From the NCBI RefSeq assembly GCF_022436705.1, contig NZ_JAKUHT010000030.1:1-64000 (forward strand): a stretch of DNA of 64,000 nt. Reading direction: 5' to 3'. Below are positions 41,809 to 52,226 of this stretch, piece after piece (positions within the stretch are counted from its first letter, which is position 1; every line of letters begins with the position of its first letter). Made by a program: the position numbers and the translations under genes. The notes beneath the pieces are model-generated. The model was not told the origin of the DNA. It did no database searches and saw only the letters and a list, made by a program, of their open reading frames with translations. The stretch is from Nocardioides sp. CFH 31398. Its GTDB lineage: Bacteria; Actinomycetota; Actinomycetes; Propionibacteriales; Nocardioidaceae.

Positions 41809-42962
41809 GCGCGCCTGCCGGGGCCGGCGACGACCTGGAGGCCGAGCGCCTCGCCCGCGCCGAGCTGAGCCGGGTGTTCGAGCCCGGGGACACCCGCTGC
41901 ACGGGCCTGGTCGCCGAGATCGGCGGGGTCGCGATGCACACTGCGCTGAGCAACGAGCGCGACCTGGCCGGCGTCCGCACCGACTACGGCGCCCGGCTGA
42001 CGGCGACGGACGGCGCCGTCGAGCTGGAGAGGGCCGAGCGTCTCGGCCTGCGGTTCGTCATCCCGGGCGACCCCGAGTGGCCCTCCGGGCTCGACGACCT
42101 CGCCGGGGTCGCGGCCGTGCAGGAGCGCGGTGGGCCGCCGCTCGGGCTGTGGGTCCGCGGACCGCTCCGGCTCGACGAGGTGTCGGGCGCCGTGGCCGTG
42201 GTGGGTGCCCGGACCTCGACGTCGTACGGCAACGCGGTCGCCGCGGACCTCGCCGCGACCGTGGCCGAGGCGGGCCGGGTCGTGGTCTCGGGCGCGGCGT
42301 ACGGGATCGACTACCGCGCCCACACCGGGGCCCTCGCCGCCGACGGCCGCACCGTCGCCGTCCTGGCCTGCGGGGCCGACCGCGTCTACCCCCAGGGGCA
42401 CGACCGCCTGCTCGCCCACCTCGCGGCCGAGGGGGCGATCGTCTCCGAGGCGCCGCCGGGCTGCGCCCCGCAGCGCATCCGCTTCCTGGCCCGCAACCGG
42501 CTGATCGCGGCCCTCACGGCCGGCACCGTCGTCGTCGAGGCCGCGATCCGCAGCGGGGCGCTCAACACCGCCAACTGGGCGGGCCGGCTGCTGCGCCCCG
42601 TGCTCGGGGTCCCGGGCCCGGTGACGAGCGCCGCCTCCGCGGGCGTGCACCAGCTGCTCCGCGACGGCGGCGCCACGCTCGTCACCGGCGGGACGGACGT
42701 GCTCGAGGTCCTCGGCGCCGCGGGGGAGCACCTCGTCGAGGTGCCCCGCGCCCCCGACCGGCCGCGGGACCGCCTGACGACGCGCCAGCGGCAGGTCCTC
42801 GACGGCGTCCCGGTCGGGCAGGGGGCCCGGGCGGACTCCGTCGCCCGCGCCGCGGGGCTCGGCGTCGTCGAGGTGCAGGGCACGCTGCGGCGCCTGGAGG
42901 AGATCGGCCACGTCGAGCGCGACGCGTCGGGGTGGCGCCTGGGCCCGCTGGCGATGGACTGA
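41805..42962 (+). CDS. dprA: DNA-processing protein DprA
   Basis: A 385-residue protein that loads RecA onto incoming single-stranded DNA. The Rossmann core has AVVGARTSTSYGNAVA, SGAAYGIDYRAH and RFLARNRLIAALT. A C-terminal winged helix follows (TRQRQVLDGVPV, VEVQGTLRRLEEIGHV), while the N-terminus is helical. GTG 41805 overlaps comM. The strain may take up DNA, but no com pilus genes are in the window. Confidence 0.95.
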   Translation: MSAPAGAGDDLEAERLARAELSRVFEPGDTRCTGLVAEIGGVAMHTALSNERDLAGVRTDYGARLTATDGAVELERAERLGLRFVIPGDPEWPSGLDDLAGVAAVQERGGPPLGLWVRGPLRLDEVSGAVAVVGARTSTSYGNAVAADLAATVAEAGRVVVSGAAYGIDYRAHTGALAADGRTVAVLACGADRVYPQGHDRLLAHLAAEGAIVSEAPPGCAPQRIRFLARNRLIAALTAGTVVVEAAIRSGALNTANWAGRLLRPVLGVPGPVTSAASAGVHQLLRDGGATLVTGGTDVLEVLGAAGEHLVEVPRAPDRPRDRLTTRQRQVLDGVPVGQGARADSVARAAGLGVVEVQGTLRRLEEIGHVERDASGWRLGPLAMD

Positions 42963-42999
42963 GCGGGCGCGGCACCGCCGGCCGGGCGTCCGGCGGCCG

Positions 43000-43005
43000 T
43001 AGCCT
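43000..43005 (+). promoter_or_regulatory. -10 box of a probable leaderless xerC
   Basis: TAGCCT ends six bases before GTG 43012; no ribosome site is present. Confidence 0.5.
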
Positions 43006-43011
43006 CGACGG

Positions 43012-43977
43012 GTGAGCGAGACGGTCGCGGACGACGGGCCCGCCGACGGGACCCCCGACGGGACCCTGTCGGAGGCGATGTCCGCCGTGCTCGCGGACTA
43101 CGAGCGTCATCTCGTCGCCGAGCGCGACGTCAGCGAGCACACCGCCCGTGCCTACCTGGCGGACGTGGCCGGGCTGCTCGAGCACGCACGACGCCTGGGC
43201 CGCGACACCCCCGGCGAGCTCGACCTCCGGACGCTCCGCAGCTGGCTGGCCCTGCAGCAGACCACCGGCAAGGCGAGGACCACCCTGGCCCGCCGGGCCA
43301 CCGCCGCCCGGGTGTTCACCGCCTGGCTGGCGCGGACGGGCCGGGCGGAGACCGACCCCGGGGCGGCGCTCGCGTCACCGCGGGCGCACCAGACGCTGCC
43401 CGCCGTGCTCAGCGCCCACGAGGCCGCGGACCTGATCCGCGCCGCGGTGGAGCTGGCGGGGGACGGCTCGCCCGCGGCGCTGCGCGACGTCGTCGTCCTC
43501 GAGCTGCTCTACGCGACCGGGGTCCGGGTGGGCGAGCTCTGCGGGCTCGACGTCGACGACGTGGACGACGACCGCCGCCTCGTCCGGGTCCTCGGCAAGG
43601 GCCGCAAGGAGCGGACGGTGCCCTTCGGGCAGCCCGCCGCGCGGGCCCTCGCGTCCTGGCTCGCCTCCGGCAGGCCCGCCCTCGCCACCCCGGCCTCCGG
43701 CCCGGCCCTCCTCCTCGGCGCCCGCGGGGGGCGGCTCGACCAGCGCGCCGTCCGCTCCCTCGTGCACCGCCGCATCGCCGACGTGCCGGGCGCGCCGGAC
43801 ATCGGGCCGCACGGCCTGCGGCACTCCGCGGCCACGCACCTGCTCGAGGGCGGCGCCGACCTGCGCAGCGTGCAGGAGCTGCTGGGTCACGCCTCGCTGG
43901 CGACGACCCAGCGCTACACGCACGTCACCACCGACCGGCTGCGTCGCGCCTACCGCCAGGCCCACCCGCGCGCCTGA
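43012..43977 (+). CDS. xerC: Site-specific tyrosine recombinase XerC
   Basis: A 321-residue recombinase that resolves chromosome dimers at dif with XerD. The N-terminal SAM-like domain is followed by the catalytic domain, with Arg in YATGVRVGELCGL, HGLRHSAATH (His-x-x-Arg), HAS and the nucleophile in TTQRYTHV. The dprA-xerC order is conserved in actinobacteria, so this is the housekeeping enzyme and not a phage integrase. Confidence 0.92.
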   Translation: MSETVADDGPADGTPDGTLSEAMSAVLADYERHLVAERDVSEHTARAYLADVAGLLEHARRLGRDTPGELDLRTLRSWLALQQTTGKARTTLARRATAARVFTAWLARTGRAETDPGAALASPRAHQTLPAVLSAHEAADLIRAAVELAGDGSPAALRDVVVLELLYATGVRVGELCGLDVDDVDDDRRLVRVLGKGRKERTVPFGQPAARALASWLASGRPALATPASGPALLLGARGGRLDQRAVRSLVHRRIADVPGAPDIGPHGLRHSAATHLLEGGADLRSVQELLGHASLATTQRYTHVTTDRLRRAYRQAHPRA

Positions 43978-44552
43978 GCCGCCCACCACGTCGTGGGTGC
44001 GTGCCAGGGCTGCCACGGGGTGGGGCCGGGGAGCCCGTCAAGCGGGAGCAGCCGCACGGGGCCGGCCCCCACGAGCAGCAGCGGGTCGAGGTAGGTCTCG
44101 TCCTCGATCCAGCCCCAGTGCAGGCAGGCGCGGGGTGCGCAGTGGCTGCCGCCGGCCGCGAGGTGGCCGAGGACCGCGCCCAGGCCCACGACGTCGCCGA
44201 CGGCGGCCGAGGCGGCCACCGGCTGGTACGTCGTCCGCGTCGGCCCGTGGTCCACGACGACCACCCCGCGGCCGGCGAGCGGCCCGGCGTACGTCACGGT
44301 GCCCGGCAGCGCCGCCCTGACCGGTGCACCCACCCAGCCGGCGAGGTCCACCCCGCGGTGACCCCGCCCGTACGGCCCGTCGGGCGGGTCGAAGTACGCC
44401 ACCACCTCGGGCACGGGCGGCAGCGGCCAGGTGCCGACCGGCACCTCGCGGGCCGCGGCCGGCGGGGAGGCGCCCACTCCCACCCCGAGGAGCAGCGGGG
44501 TCACCAGGGTCAGCAGGACGGTCGGCAGGAGGGTCGGGTGTCGTCGGCGCAC
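43950..44552 (-). CDS. M23-family (LytM-like) peptidase, secreted
   Basis: A 200-residue protein with a signal peptide (hydrophobic LLPTVLLTLVTPLLLGVGVG, cleavage likely after the Ala-rich AAA near residue 34). The LytM domain follows. Zinc ligands are His and Asp in YGRGHRGVDLAG and the second His-x-x pattern in CLHWGW; VVVDHGPTRTTYQP is conserved. Such enzymes cut peptidoglycan cross-links. GTG 44552 is used. The 3' end overlaps xerC by 28 bases antisense. Similar genes flank rpsB in other actinobacteria. Confidence 0.87.
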   Translation of the reverse strand: MRRRHPTLLPTVLLTLVTPLLLGVGVGASPPAAAREVPVGTWPLPPVPEVVAYFDPPDGPYGRGHRGVDLAGWVGAPVRAALPGTVTYAGPLAGRGVVVVDHGPTRTTYQPVAASAAVGDVVGLGAVLGHLAAGGSHCAPRACLHWGWIEDETYLDPLLLVGAGPVRLLPLDGLPGPTPWQPWHAPTTWWAAQARGWAWR

Positions 44553-44599
44553 CCACCCAGTCCACGCCTGCGGGCCCGGTCCGTGGACCGGGTCCGCCG

Positions 44600-44926
44600 T
44601 AGGCTGTGGAGGGGCGGTGCCGCCCGGCGCCTGGGGACGTAGTCGGGGCGTGTGATTAGGCCGCTCCGGGGCGCTGGACTACGCTGGCCCCAGCAGCCCC
44701 CCGTGGGCTGACTTCGCACGCTCGCAGACCGCGACGGGGCCTCCGGGCCCCGGTCTCCCGTGGGCGACGACCTCCGGTCCCGCGACCCGGCCCCTGTGCC
44801 GGGAGGCGGGTGGGGTCGCGCGCGAGCGTCAGGGCCGCCGACGACCGTCGGCGGCGACAACCGAGAACGAGAGGGGAGCCTCCCGCGCACGAGCGCGGCC
44901 GGCACCCCGCCCGGGAAGGCACCACC
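44600..44926 (+). promoter_or_regulatory. rpsB promoter region and long leader
   Basis: The 374 bases from 44553 to 44926 contain no gene. TAGGCT (44600-44605) and TACGCT (44680-44685) are two possible -10 boxes, giving leaders of about 315 or 235 bases. CCCGGTCC-GT-GGACCGGG at 44575-44592 is a strong palindrome just upstream. The leader is rich in GC stems, including CGGGGCCTCC-GGGCCCCG near 44735, and ends with GGGAAGG before the ATG. Such length suggests control by the S2 protein (inference). Confidence 0.5.
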
Positions 44927-45898
44927 ATGGCAGTCGTCACCATGCGCCAGCTCCTCGAGAGCGGCGTCCACTTCGGTCACCAGACCCGTCGCTGGAACCC
45001 GAAGATGAAGCGGTTCATCCTCACGGACCGCAACGGCATCTACATCATCGACCTGCAGCAGTCGCTGGCCTACATCGACCGGTCCTTCGCCTTCATCAAG
45101 GACACGGTGGCCAAGGGCGGCAGCATCATGTTCGTCGGCACCAAGAAGCAGGCCCAGGAGGCCATCGCCGAGCAGGCCACCCGCGTGGGCATGCCCTACG
45201 TGAACCAGCGCTGGCTCGGCGGCATGCTGACCAACTTCCAGACCGTCCACCAGCGGATCAACCGGCTCAAGGAGCTGGACGAGCTGGACTTCGACGACGT
45301 CGCCGGCTCCGGCCGCACCAAGAAGGAGCTGCTCCAGCTCAAGCGCGAGCGCGACAAGCTCGAGCGCACCCTCGGCGGGATCCGCGAGATGGGCCGCACC
45401 CCGGCCGCCGTGTGGGTCGTCGACACCAAGAAGGAGCACCTCGCCGTCGAGGAGGCCCGCAAGCTGCGGATCCCGATCATCGGCATCCTCGACACCAACT
45501 GCGACCCCGACGAGGTCGACTTCCCGATCCCCGGCAACGACGACGCCATCCGCGCGGTCGGCCTGCTGACCCGCGTGGTCGCCGACGCCGTCGCCGAGGG
45601 CCTCATCGCCCGCTCCGGCGCCCGTGAGGGCGGCGAGTCCGCCGGCACCACCGCCGAGGAGCCCCTGGCCGAGTGGGAGCGCGAGCTCCTGGGTGGCGAC
45701 GCCGAGCAGGCCGCCACCGCCGCCACCTCGGGCGAGGCCGGCGACACCCCGGCCGCCGAGGGCACCGGTGCCTCCGCCGAGTCCGCCGAGGTCGCGGCGC
45801 CCGAGCCCGCCGGCGTCCCGGCCGAGCCCGCCGCCGAGGCCACCGACGCGGCCACCGAGGCCCCCGCCGAGGCCACCGAGCCCGCGAAGGCCGACTGA
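44927..45898 (+). CDS. rpsB: 30S ribosomal protein uS2 with a long acidic tail
   Basis: A 323-residue protein. Residues 1 to about 230 are uS2 (MRQLLESGVHFGHQTRRWNP, QRWLGGMLTNF, LDTNCDPDEVDFPIPGNDDA). The last 80-90 residues are a Glu/Ala/Pro/Thr tail with AEATE-type repeats. Actinobacterial uS2 often carries such a tail. ATG 44927 follows GGGAAGG. It is co-transcribed with tsf 59 bases downstream. Confidence 0.97.
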   Translation: MAVVTMRQLLESGVHFGHQTRRWNPKMKRFILTDRNGIYIIDLQQSLAYIDRSFAFIKDTVAKGGSIMFVGTKKQAQEAIAEQATRVGMPYVNQRWLGGMLTNFQTVHQRINRLKELDELDFDDVAGSGRTKKELLQLKRERDKLERTLGGIREMGRTPAAVWVVDTKKEHLAVEEARKLRIPIIGILDTNCDPDEVDFPIPGNDDAIRAVGLLTRVVADAVAEGLIARSGAREGGESAGTTAEEPLAEWERELLGGDAEQAATAATSGEAGDTPAAEGTGASAESAEVAAPEPAGVPAEPAAEATDAATEAPAEATEPAKAD

Positions 45899-45957
45899 CA
45901 CCCACCGAGCGGGCCCCGGCGATCCCGGGGTCCTCGCGAGACCGAGGAAGAAGGACC

Positions 45958-46770
45958 ATGGCTGACTTCACCGCTGCCGACGTCAAGAAGCTCCGTGACG
46001 CCACCGGCGCCGGGATGATGGACTGCAAGAAGGCGCTCACCGAGGCTGAGGGCGACTTCGACAAGGCCATCGAGGTGCTCCGCGTCAAGGGCGCCGCCAA
46101 GGCCGCCAAGCGCGGCGCCGAGCGCGAGGCCGGCGCCGGCCTCGTGGCCAGCGCGGGCAACGCGCTGGTCGAGCTCAAGTGCGAGACCGACTTCGTCGCG
46201 AAGGGCGAGGAGCTCGTCTCCGCCGCCCAGCGCTTCGCCGAGGCCGCGGACTCCGCCGGCGCCACCGACACCGAGTCGCTCGCGAAGGTCGAGCTCGACG
46301 GCCAGACCGTCGGCGAGATCGTCGAGGGCCTCGCGGTCAAGATCGGCGAGAAGATCGAGCTGGGCCGCGTGGCCCGCTTCGACGGTCCCGTCGTGACCTA
46401 CCTGCACCGCCGCGCCGCCGACCTGCCGCCGGCCGTCGGCGTCCTGGTCGAGTACGACGGCTCCGACGAGGCCGCCCGCGGCGCCGCGATGCAGATCGCC
46501 GCCATGCGTCCGCAGTACCTCACCCGCGACGAGGTCCCCAGCGACGTCGTCGAGCGTGAGCGGAGCATCGCCGAGGCGACCGCCCGCGAGGAGGGCAAGC
46601 CCGAGCAGGCGATCGCCAAGATCACCGAGGGCCGGGTCAACGGCTTCTACAAGGACGTCGTGCTGCTCGACCAGCCGTCGGTGACGGAGAACAAGAAGTC
46701 CGTCAAGACGGTGCTCGACGAGGCCGGGTCCAGCGTGACCCGCTTCGCGCGCTTCGAGGTCGGCGCCTGA
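45958..46770 (+). CDS. tsf: Elongation factor Ts
   Basis: A 270-residue nucleotide-exchange factor for EF-Tu. The N-terminal UBA-like domain with the signature RDATGAGMMDCKKALTEA is followed by CETDFVAKGE, which contacts EF-Tu, and a two-part core domain. Length is normal. The ATG follows GAGGAAGAAGG. A hairpin terminator lies 30 bases after the stop. Confidence 0.97.
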   Translation: MADFTAADVKKLRDATGAGMMDCKKALTEAEGDFDKAIEVLRVKGAAKAAKRGAEREAGAGLVASAGNALVELKCETDFVAKGEELVSAAQRFAEAADSAGATDTESLAKVELDGQTVGEIVEGLAVKIGEKIELGRVARFDGPVVTYLHRRAADLPPAVGVLVEYDGSDEAARGAAMQIAAMRPQYLTRDEVPSDVVERERSIAEATAREEGKPEQAIAKITEGRVNGFYKDVVLLDQPSVTENKKSVKTVLDEAGSSVTRFARFEVGA

Positions 46771-46800
46771 GACAGGCCCCCCTCGGCATGTGCAAGGCTG

Positions 46801-46833
46801 CGGCCGCCGGCTCCCCACGGGGACCGGCGGCCG
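46801..46833 (+). terminator. Hairpin terminator between tsf and pyrH
   Basis: CGGCCGCCGG (46801-46810) pairs with CCGGCGGCCG (46824-46833). An inner TCCC/GGGA helix extends the stem. No T-run follows. Confidence 0.7.
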
Positions 46834-46870
46834 TGCTGTGTCCGGTGTGACCCGACGACAGGAGTCCCGC

Positions 46871-47587
46871 GTGAGCGGCTACCAGCGTGTCCTGCTCAAG
46901 CTGTCCGGCGAGGTGTTCGGGGGCGGTCGCGTCGGCGTCGACCCCGACGTCGTGCAGAAGATCGCCGGCGAGATCGCCGCCGTGCAACGTGCGGGGACCC
47001 AGGTCGCCGTCGTCACGGGCGGCGGCAACTTCTTCCGCGGCGCCGAGCTGCAGCAGCGGGGGATGGACCGCGTCCGCGCCGACTACATGGGGATGCTCGG
47101 CATCGTCATGAACTGCCTGGCGCTGCAGGACTTCCTCGAGAAGATGGGCGTCGAGACCCGCGTGCAGACCGCCATCACGATGGGCCAGGTCGCGGAGCCG
47201 TACGTGCCCCGCCGCGCCATCCGCCACATGGAGAAGGGCCGCGTCGTGATCTTCGGCGCGGGCATGGGCATGCCGTTCTTCTCCACCGACACCGTCGCCG
47301 TCCAGCGCGCGCTGGAGAGCCGGTGCGACGTCGTCCTGGTCGCCAAGAGCGGCGTCGACGGCGTCTACACCGCCGACCCGCGCCTCGACCCGAGCGCCGT
47401 GAAGCTCGACGACGTCACGTACGACGAGGCCATGTCCCGCGGCCTGCGGATCATGGACCAGACCGCCTTCGCCCTCTGCGGCGAGAACGGGCTGCCGATG
47501 GTCGTGTTCGGCATGGAGCCCGAGGGAAACATCCTCCGCGTCGTCCGGGGTGAGAGGATCGGGACGCTGGTGACCGCCGGGTCCTGA
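46871..47587 (+). CDS. pyrH: UMP kinase
   Basis: A 238-residue hexameric kinase of pyrimidine nucleotide synthesis. RVLLKLSGEVFGG is the N-terminal phosphate loop; VVTGGGNFFRG, GAGMGMPFFSTDT and AKSGVDGVYTADPR follow in the usual order. GTG 46871 follows AGGAG. Confidence 0.96.
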   Translation: MSGYQRVLLKLSGEVFGGGRVGVDPDVVQKIAGEIAAVQRAGTQVAVVTGGGNFFRGAELQQRGMDRVRADYMGMLGIVMNCLALQDFLEKMGVETRVQTAITMGQVAEPYVPRRAIRHMEKGRVVIFGAGMGMPFFSTDTVAVQRALESRCDVVLVAKSGVDGVYTADPRLDPSAVKLDDVTYDEAMSRGLRIMDQTAFALCGENGLPMVVFGMEPEGNILRVVRGERIGTLVTAGS

Positions 47588-47641
47588 CCCGCTCGACCCG
47601 ACCGCGTCCACCACCCCGACAGAACCCCCAAAGGAGCACCG

Positions 47642-48199
47642 GTGATCAACGACGTCCTCCGCGAGGCCGACGGCAAGATGACGAAGTCGGTCGAGTCGAC
47701 CCGCGAGGAGTTCGCGGCCATCCGCGCCGGCCGCGCGCACCCGAACATGTTCAGCAAGATCATGGTCGACTACTACGGCTCCCCGACGCCGCTGCAGCAG
47801 CTCGCGTCCTTCACGGCCCCCGAGGCCCGCGTCATCCTGGTGCAGCCCTACGACATGGGCGCCATGGCGAACGTCGAGAAGGCCATCCGCGACTCCGACC
47901 TCGGCGTCAACCCGGCCAACGACGGCAAGGTGCTGCGCTGCGTCTTCCCGGAGCTGACCGAAGAGCGCCGCAAGGAGTACATCAAGGTCGCCCGTGCGAA
48001 GGCGGAGGAGGGCCGCGTCTCGGTCCGCAACATCCGCCGGACCGCCAAGCAGGGCCTGGAGAAGCTCGAGAAGGACGGCGAGGTCGGCAAGGACGACGTC
48101 ACCGGCGCCGAGAAGCGTCTCGACGGCACCACCAAGAAGCACACCGACGAGATCGACGAGATGCTGAAGAACAAGGAGGCCGAGCTGCTCGAGGTCTGA
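47642..48199 (+). CDS. frr: Ribosome recycling factor
   Basis: A 185-residue protein that splits post-termination ribosomes with EF-G. The helical arm (IRAGRAHPNMFSKIMVDYYGSPTPL, in two blocks) and the C-terminal coiled coil (RKEYIKVARAKAEEGRVSVR) are intact. GTG 47642 follows AAAGGAG. pyrH-frr-cdsA is a conserved order. Confidence 0.97.
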   Translation: MINDVLREADGKMTKSVESTREEFAAIRAGRAHPNMFSKIMVDYYGSPTPLQQLASFTAPEARVILVQPYDMGAMANVEKAIRDSDLGVNPANDGKVLRCVFPELTEERRKEYIKVARAKAEEGRVSVRNIRRTAKQGLEKLEKDGEVGKDDVTGAEKRLDGTTKKHTDEIDEMLKNKEAELLEV

Positions 48200-48224
48200 G
48201 GACCTCCAGCCCGCCGCACGCCCC

Positions 48225-49103
48225 ATGAGCGACCAGAGCACCCCCGGCACCCAGGCGCCCGTCAAGGACCACGGCCGTGCCGGCCGCAACCTCCCCGCGG
48301 CCGTGACCTCCGCGGCCGTGCTCCTCGGGGCCATCGCGGCGTCGCTGCTGTTCTGGAAGCCCGCCTTCATGGTGATCGTCGCGATCGCCGTGGTGGTGGC
48401 GATCTGGGAGCTCCGGCGGGCACTGCTCGAGACGGGCGCCGACCTGCCGGAGCAGCCGCTCATGCTCGGCGGGGTCGTCATGGTCGTCGTCGCCTACGTG
48501 TACGGCGCGGACGTGCTCGTCACCGTCACCGCGGTCACCGCGCTGGTGGTCATGCTCTGGCTGCTGCGCCGGGGGATCGAGGGCTACGTCGCGAACGCCT
48601 CGACGGCGGTCTTCACCCTCGTCTACGTCCCGTTCCTGGGCTCCTTCGTCGCGCTGCTGCTCGCGGAGGGCGGCCTGGACGGCGCCGGGCTCGACGACCA
48701 CGGCGTGCAGGCCATCATCGTGTTCATCCTGGTGACGGTCGCCTCCGACACCGGCGGGTACGTCGCGGGGGTGCTGTTCGGCAAGCACCCGATGGCACCG
48801 GTCATCTCGCCGAAGAAGTCCTGGGAGGGCCTCGCCGGCTCGGTCGCGTTCTCGACCTTCGCGGGCTGGCTGCTGGTCACCTTCCTGCTGGACGGCGACT
48901 GGTGGGTCGGGATGCTGCTCGGCGCCATCGCCGGCGTCATGGCGACGCTGGGCGACCTGCTCGAGTCGGTCATCAAGCGCGACCTCGGGGTCAAGGACAT
49001 GAGCCAGGTCATCCCCGGCCACGGGGGCCTCATGGACCGCCTGGACTCCCTGCTCGCCACCGCGGCCCCGACCTGGCTCCTGCTCCACTACCTGGTCTTC
49101 TGA
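48225..49103 (+). CDS. cdsA: Phosphatidate cytidylyltransferase
   Basis: A 292-residue integral membrane enzyme that makes CDP-diacylglycerol. It has about eight hydrophobic segments. The C-terminal signature reads SPKKSWEGLAGS, DLLESVIKRDLGVKDMS and PGHGGLMDRLDSLL. The first 25 residues are hydrophilic. Confidence 0.95.
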   Translation: MSDQSTPGTQAPVKDHGRAGRNLPAAVTSAAVLLGAIAASLLFWKPAFMVIVAIAVVVAIWELRRALLETGADLPEQPLMLGGVVMVVVAYVYGADVLVTVTAVTALVVMLWLLRRGIEGYVANASTAVFTLVYVPFLGSFVALLLAEGGLDGAGLDDHGVQAIIVFILVTVASDTGGYVAGVLFGKHPMAPVISPKKSWEGLAGSVAFSTFAGWLLVTFLLDGDWWVGMLLGAIAGVMATLGDLLESVIKRDLGVKDMSQVIPGHGGLMDRLDSLLATAAPTWLLLHYLVF

Positions 49104-49111
49104 GCCGCTCC

Positions 49112-49633
49112 GTGACCCTGCACCTCGTCCGGCACGGACACCCCGCCGTCGACCCCGCCGTCCCCGCCCGCCGGTGGCGCCTCGACCACTCGCGCGTCGA
49201 CGAGGTCCGGGCGCTGCGCACCTCGGGGCGGGTGCCCGCCGCCGCCGTGTGGTGCACCTCGCCGGAGATGAAGGCCCTCGAGACCTCCCGGGCCCTGATG
49301 AGCGGCCCCGTGGCCGTCGTCGACGACCTCCGCGAGCACGACCGCGACGCCGGGTGGCTCGACGACTTCGACGGCACGGTCGCCCGCGCCTTCGAGGCCC
49401 CCGACGCCGCCGCCGTCCCCGGGTGGGAGCCGCTGCGGGCGTGCGCCGAGCGCATCGGCGCGGCGTACGAGCGGTTGCGGGGCGAGCACCCGACCGCGCC
49501 CCTGGTGCTGGTGGGGCACGCGACGGCCTGGACGCTGCTCGTCGCGCACCTGAGCAGCCTGCCCGTCGACGGCTCGCTGCTGCCCCGCTGGCGCGCCTGG
49601 CGCATGCCGGACGTCGTCGCCCTCGACGCCTGA
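49112..49633 (+). CDS. Histidine phosphatase (phosphoglycerate mutase-like) family protein
   Basis: A 173-residue protein. The catalytic LVRHGHP (Arg7-His8-Gly9) is at the N-terminus, CTSPEMKALETSRAL supplies the second Arg-type block region, and VLVGHATAWTLLVAHL holds the second catalytic histidine. Substrate is unknown; such enzymes remove phosphate from sugars, nucleotides or proteins. GTG 49112 lies nine bases after cdsA. Confidence 0.85.
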   Translation: MTLHLVRHGHPAVDPAVPARRWRLDHSRVDEVRALRTSGRVPAAAVWCTSPEMKALETSRALMSGPVAVVDDLREHDRDAGWLDDFDGTVARAFEAPDAAAVPGWEPLRACAERIGAAYERLRGEHPTAPLVLVGHATAWTLLVAHLSSLPVDGSLLPRWRAWRMPDVVALDA

Positions 49634-49658
49634 GGCGACCCCGTCCCGTCACCCGGGA

Positions 49659-49753
49659 CGCGACACCTCGCGACACTCCCGTCACACCGCCTCCGGTTGA
49701 CCCCCCTGCGGGGGAGCGCCAGAGTGTGGGCCGCGACACAACGAGGTGTCGCG
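49659..49753. promoter_or_regulatory. Promoter/operator region of the glycerol operon
   Basis: CGCGACACCTCG (49659-49670) recurs in inverted form as CGAGGTGTCGCG (49742-49753). The partial motif GCGACAC also occurs immediately after the first copy and once more just before the second. TTGACC near 49697 could be a -35. Paired sites 83 bases apart around a promoter suggest a looping repressor, for example a GlpR-type regulator (inference). Confidence 0.5.
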
Positions 49754-49770
49754 GGACCCAGGGAGCACGC

Positions 49771-50589
49771 ATGGGCAAGGGTGGACTGATCGGCGAGCTG
49801 AGCGCCGAGTTCGCGGGGACGATGGTCCTCATCCTGTTCGGCTGCGGGGTGGTCGCCCAGGTCGTCCTCGCGGAGGGTGCGAGCGGCGACTACCAGTCGA
49901 TCAACTGGGCGTGGGGCATCGGCGTGACGCTCGGCGTCTACACCGCCGCCCGGCTGTCCGGGGCCCACCTGAACCCCGCGGTGACCGTGGCGCTCGCCGC
50001 GTTCAAGGGCTTCAGCTGGGCCAAGGTCGGTCCGTACTGCCTGGCGCAGCTCGCGGGCGCCTTTGTCGCCGCGCTGATCGTCCGCGCCGTGTACGCCGAC
50101 TTCATCGGCGCCGTCGACCCCGACACGACCGCGGCCACCCAGGGCGTGTTCTTCACCGCGCCCGGGCTGATGCCCGACGGCAACACCGTCTCCATCACGA
50201 CCGCCTTCGTCGACCAGGTCGTCGGCACGGCGATCCTCGTGTTCGTGATCTTCGCCCTCACCACGGCGTGGAACAACCCGCCGCTGGCCAACATCGGGCC
50301 CTGGTTCGTCGGCCTGCTCGTGGTCGGCATCGGCATGGCGTTCGGCGCGAACGCGGGGTACGCGATCAACCCGGCGCGCGACCTCGGCCCCCGCATCGCG
50401 GCGTTCCTGACCGGCTACGGCGACGCCTTCGTGCCGGCCGAGGGACCCGTCTACTTCTGGCTGCCGATCGTGGCGCCGCTCATCGGCGGCCTCGTGGGCG
50501 GTGCGCTGTTCAAGTTCCTCATCGAGATCCACCTGACCGACCCCGAGGTCGAGGAGCCCGCCGTCGGCGAGGCCCGCCCGAACGTCTGA
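49771..50589 (+). CDS. glpF: Glycerol uptake facilitator (aquaglyceroporin)
   Basis: A 272-residue membrane channel with six helices and two NPA loops: SGAHLNPAVTVAL and GYAINPARDLGPR. The Asp after the second NPA-Arg favours glycerol over water. It is the first gene of glpF-glpK-glpD. The ATG follows AGGGAG. Confidence 0.95.
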   Translation: MGKGGLIGELSAEFAGTMVLILFGCGVVAQVVLAEGASGDYQSINWAWGIGVTLGVYTAARLSGAHLNPAVTVALAAFKGFSWAKVGPYCLAQLAGAFVAALIVRAVYADFIGAVDPDTTAATQGVFFTAPGLMPDGNTVSITTAFVDQVVGTAILVFVIFALTTAWNNPPLANIGPWFVGLLVVGIGMAFGANAGYAINPARDLGPRIAAFLTGYGDAFVPAEGPVYFWLPIVAPLIGGLVGGALFKFLIEIHLTDPEVEEPAVGEARPNV

Positions 50590-50637
50590 TCCCCCGGACC
50601 CGCACCACTCGAGACCCGAGAACGAGAGAGGCACCCC

Positions 50638-52155
<1,518 letters not shown>

Positions 52156-52226
52156 CGTCACAGCGTCCGCCACGACGGCGCGGGTACCGGCTGTTCCGCA
52201 GCACCAACCACCAGGAGGCGTGAACG

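Noticed and set aside
43012..43977. Phage or island integrase
   Set aside because: Sequence and the dprA neighbourhood fit housekeeping XerC. No attachment sites, phage genes or tRNA are nearby.
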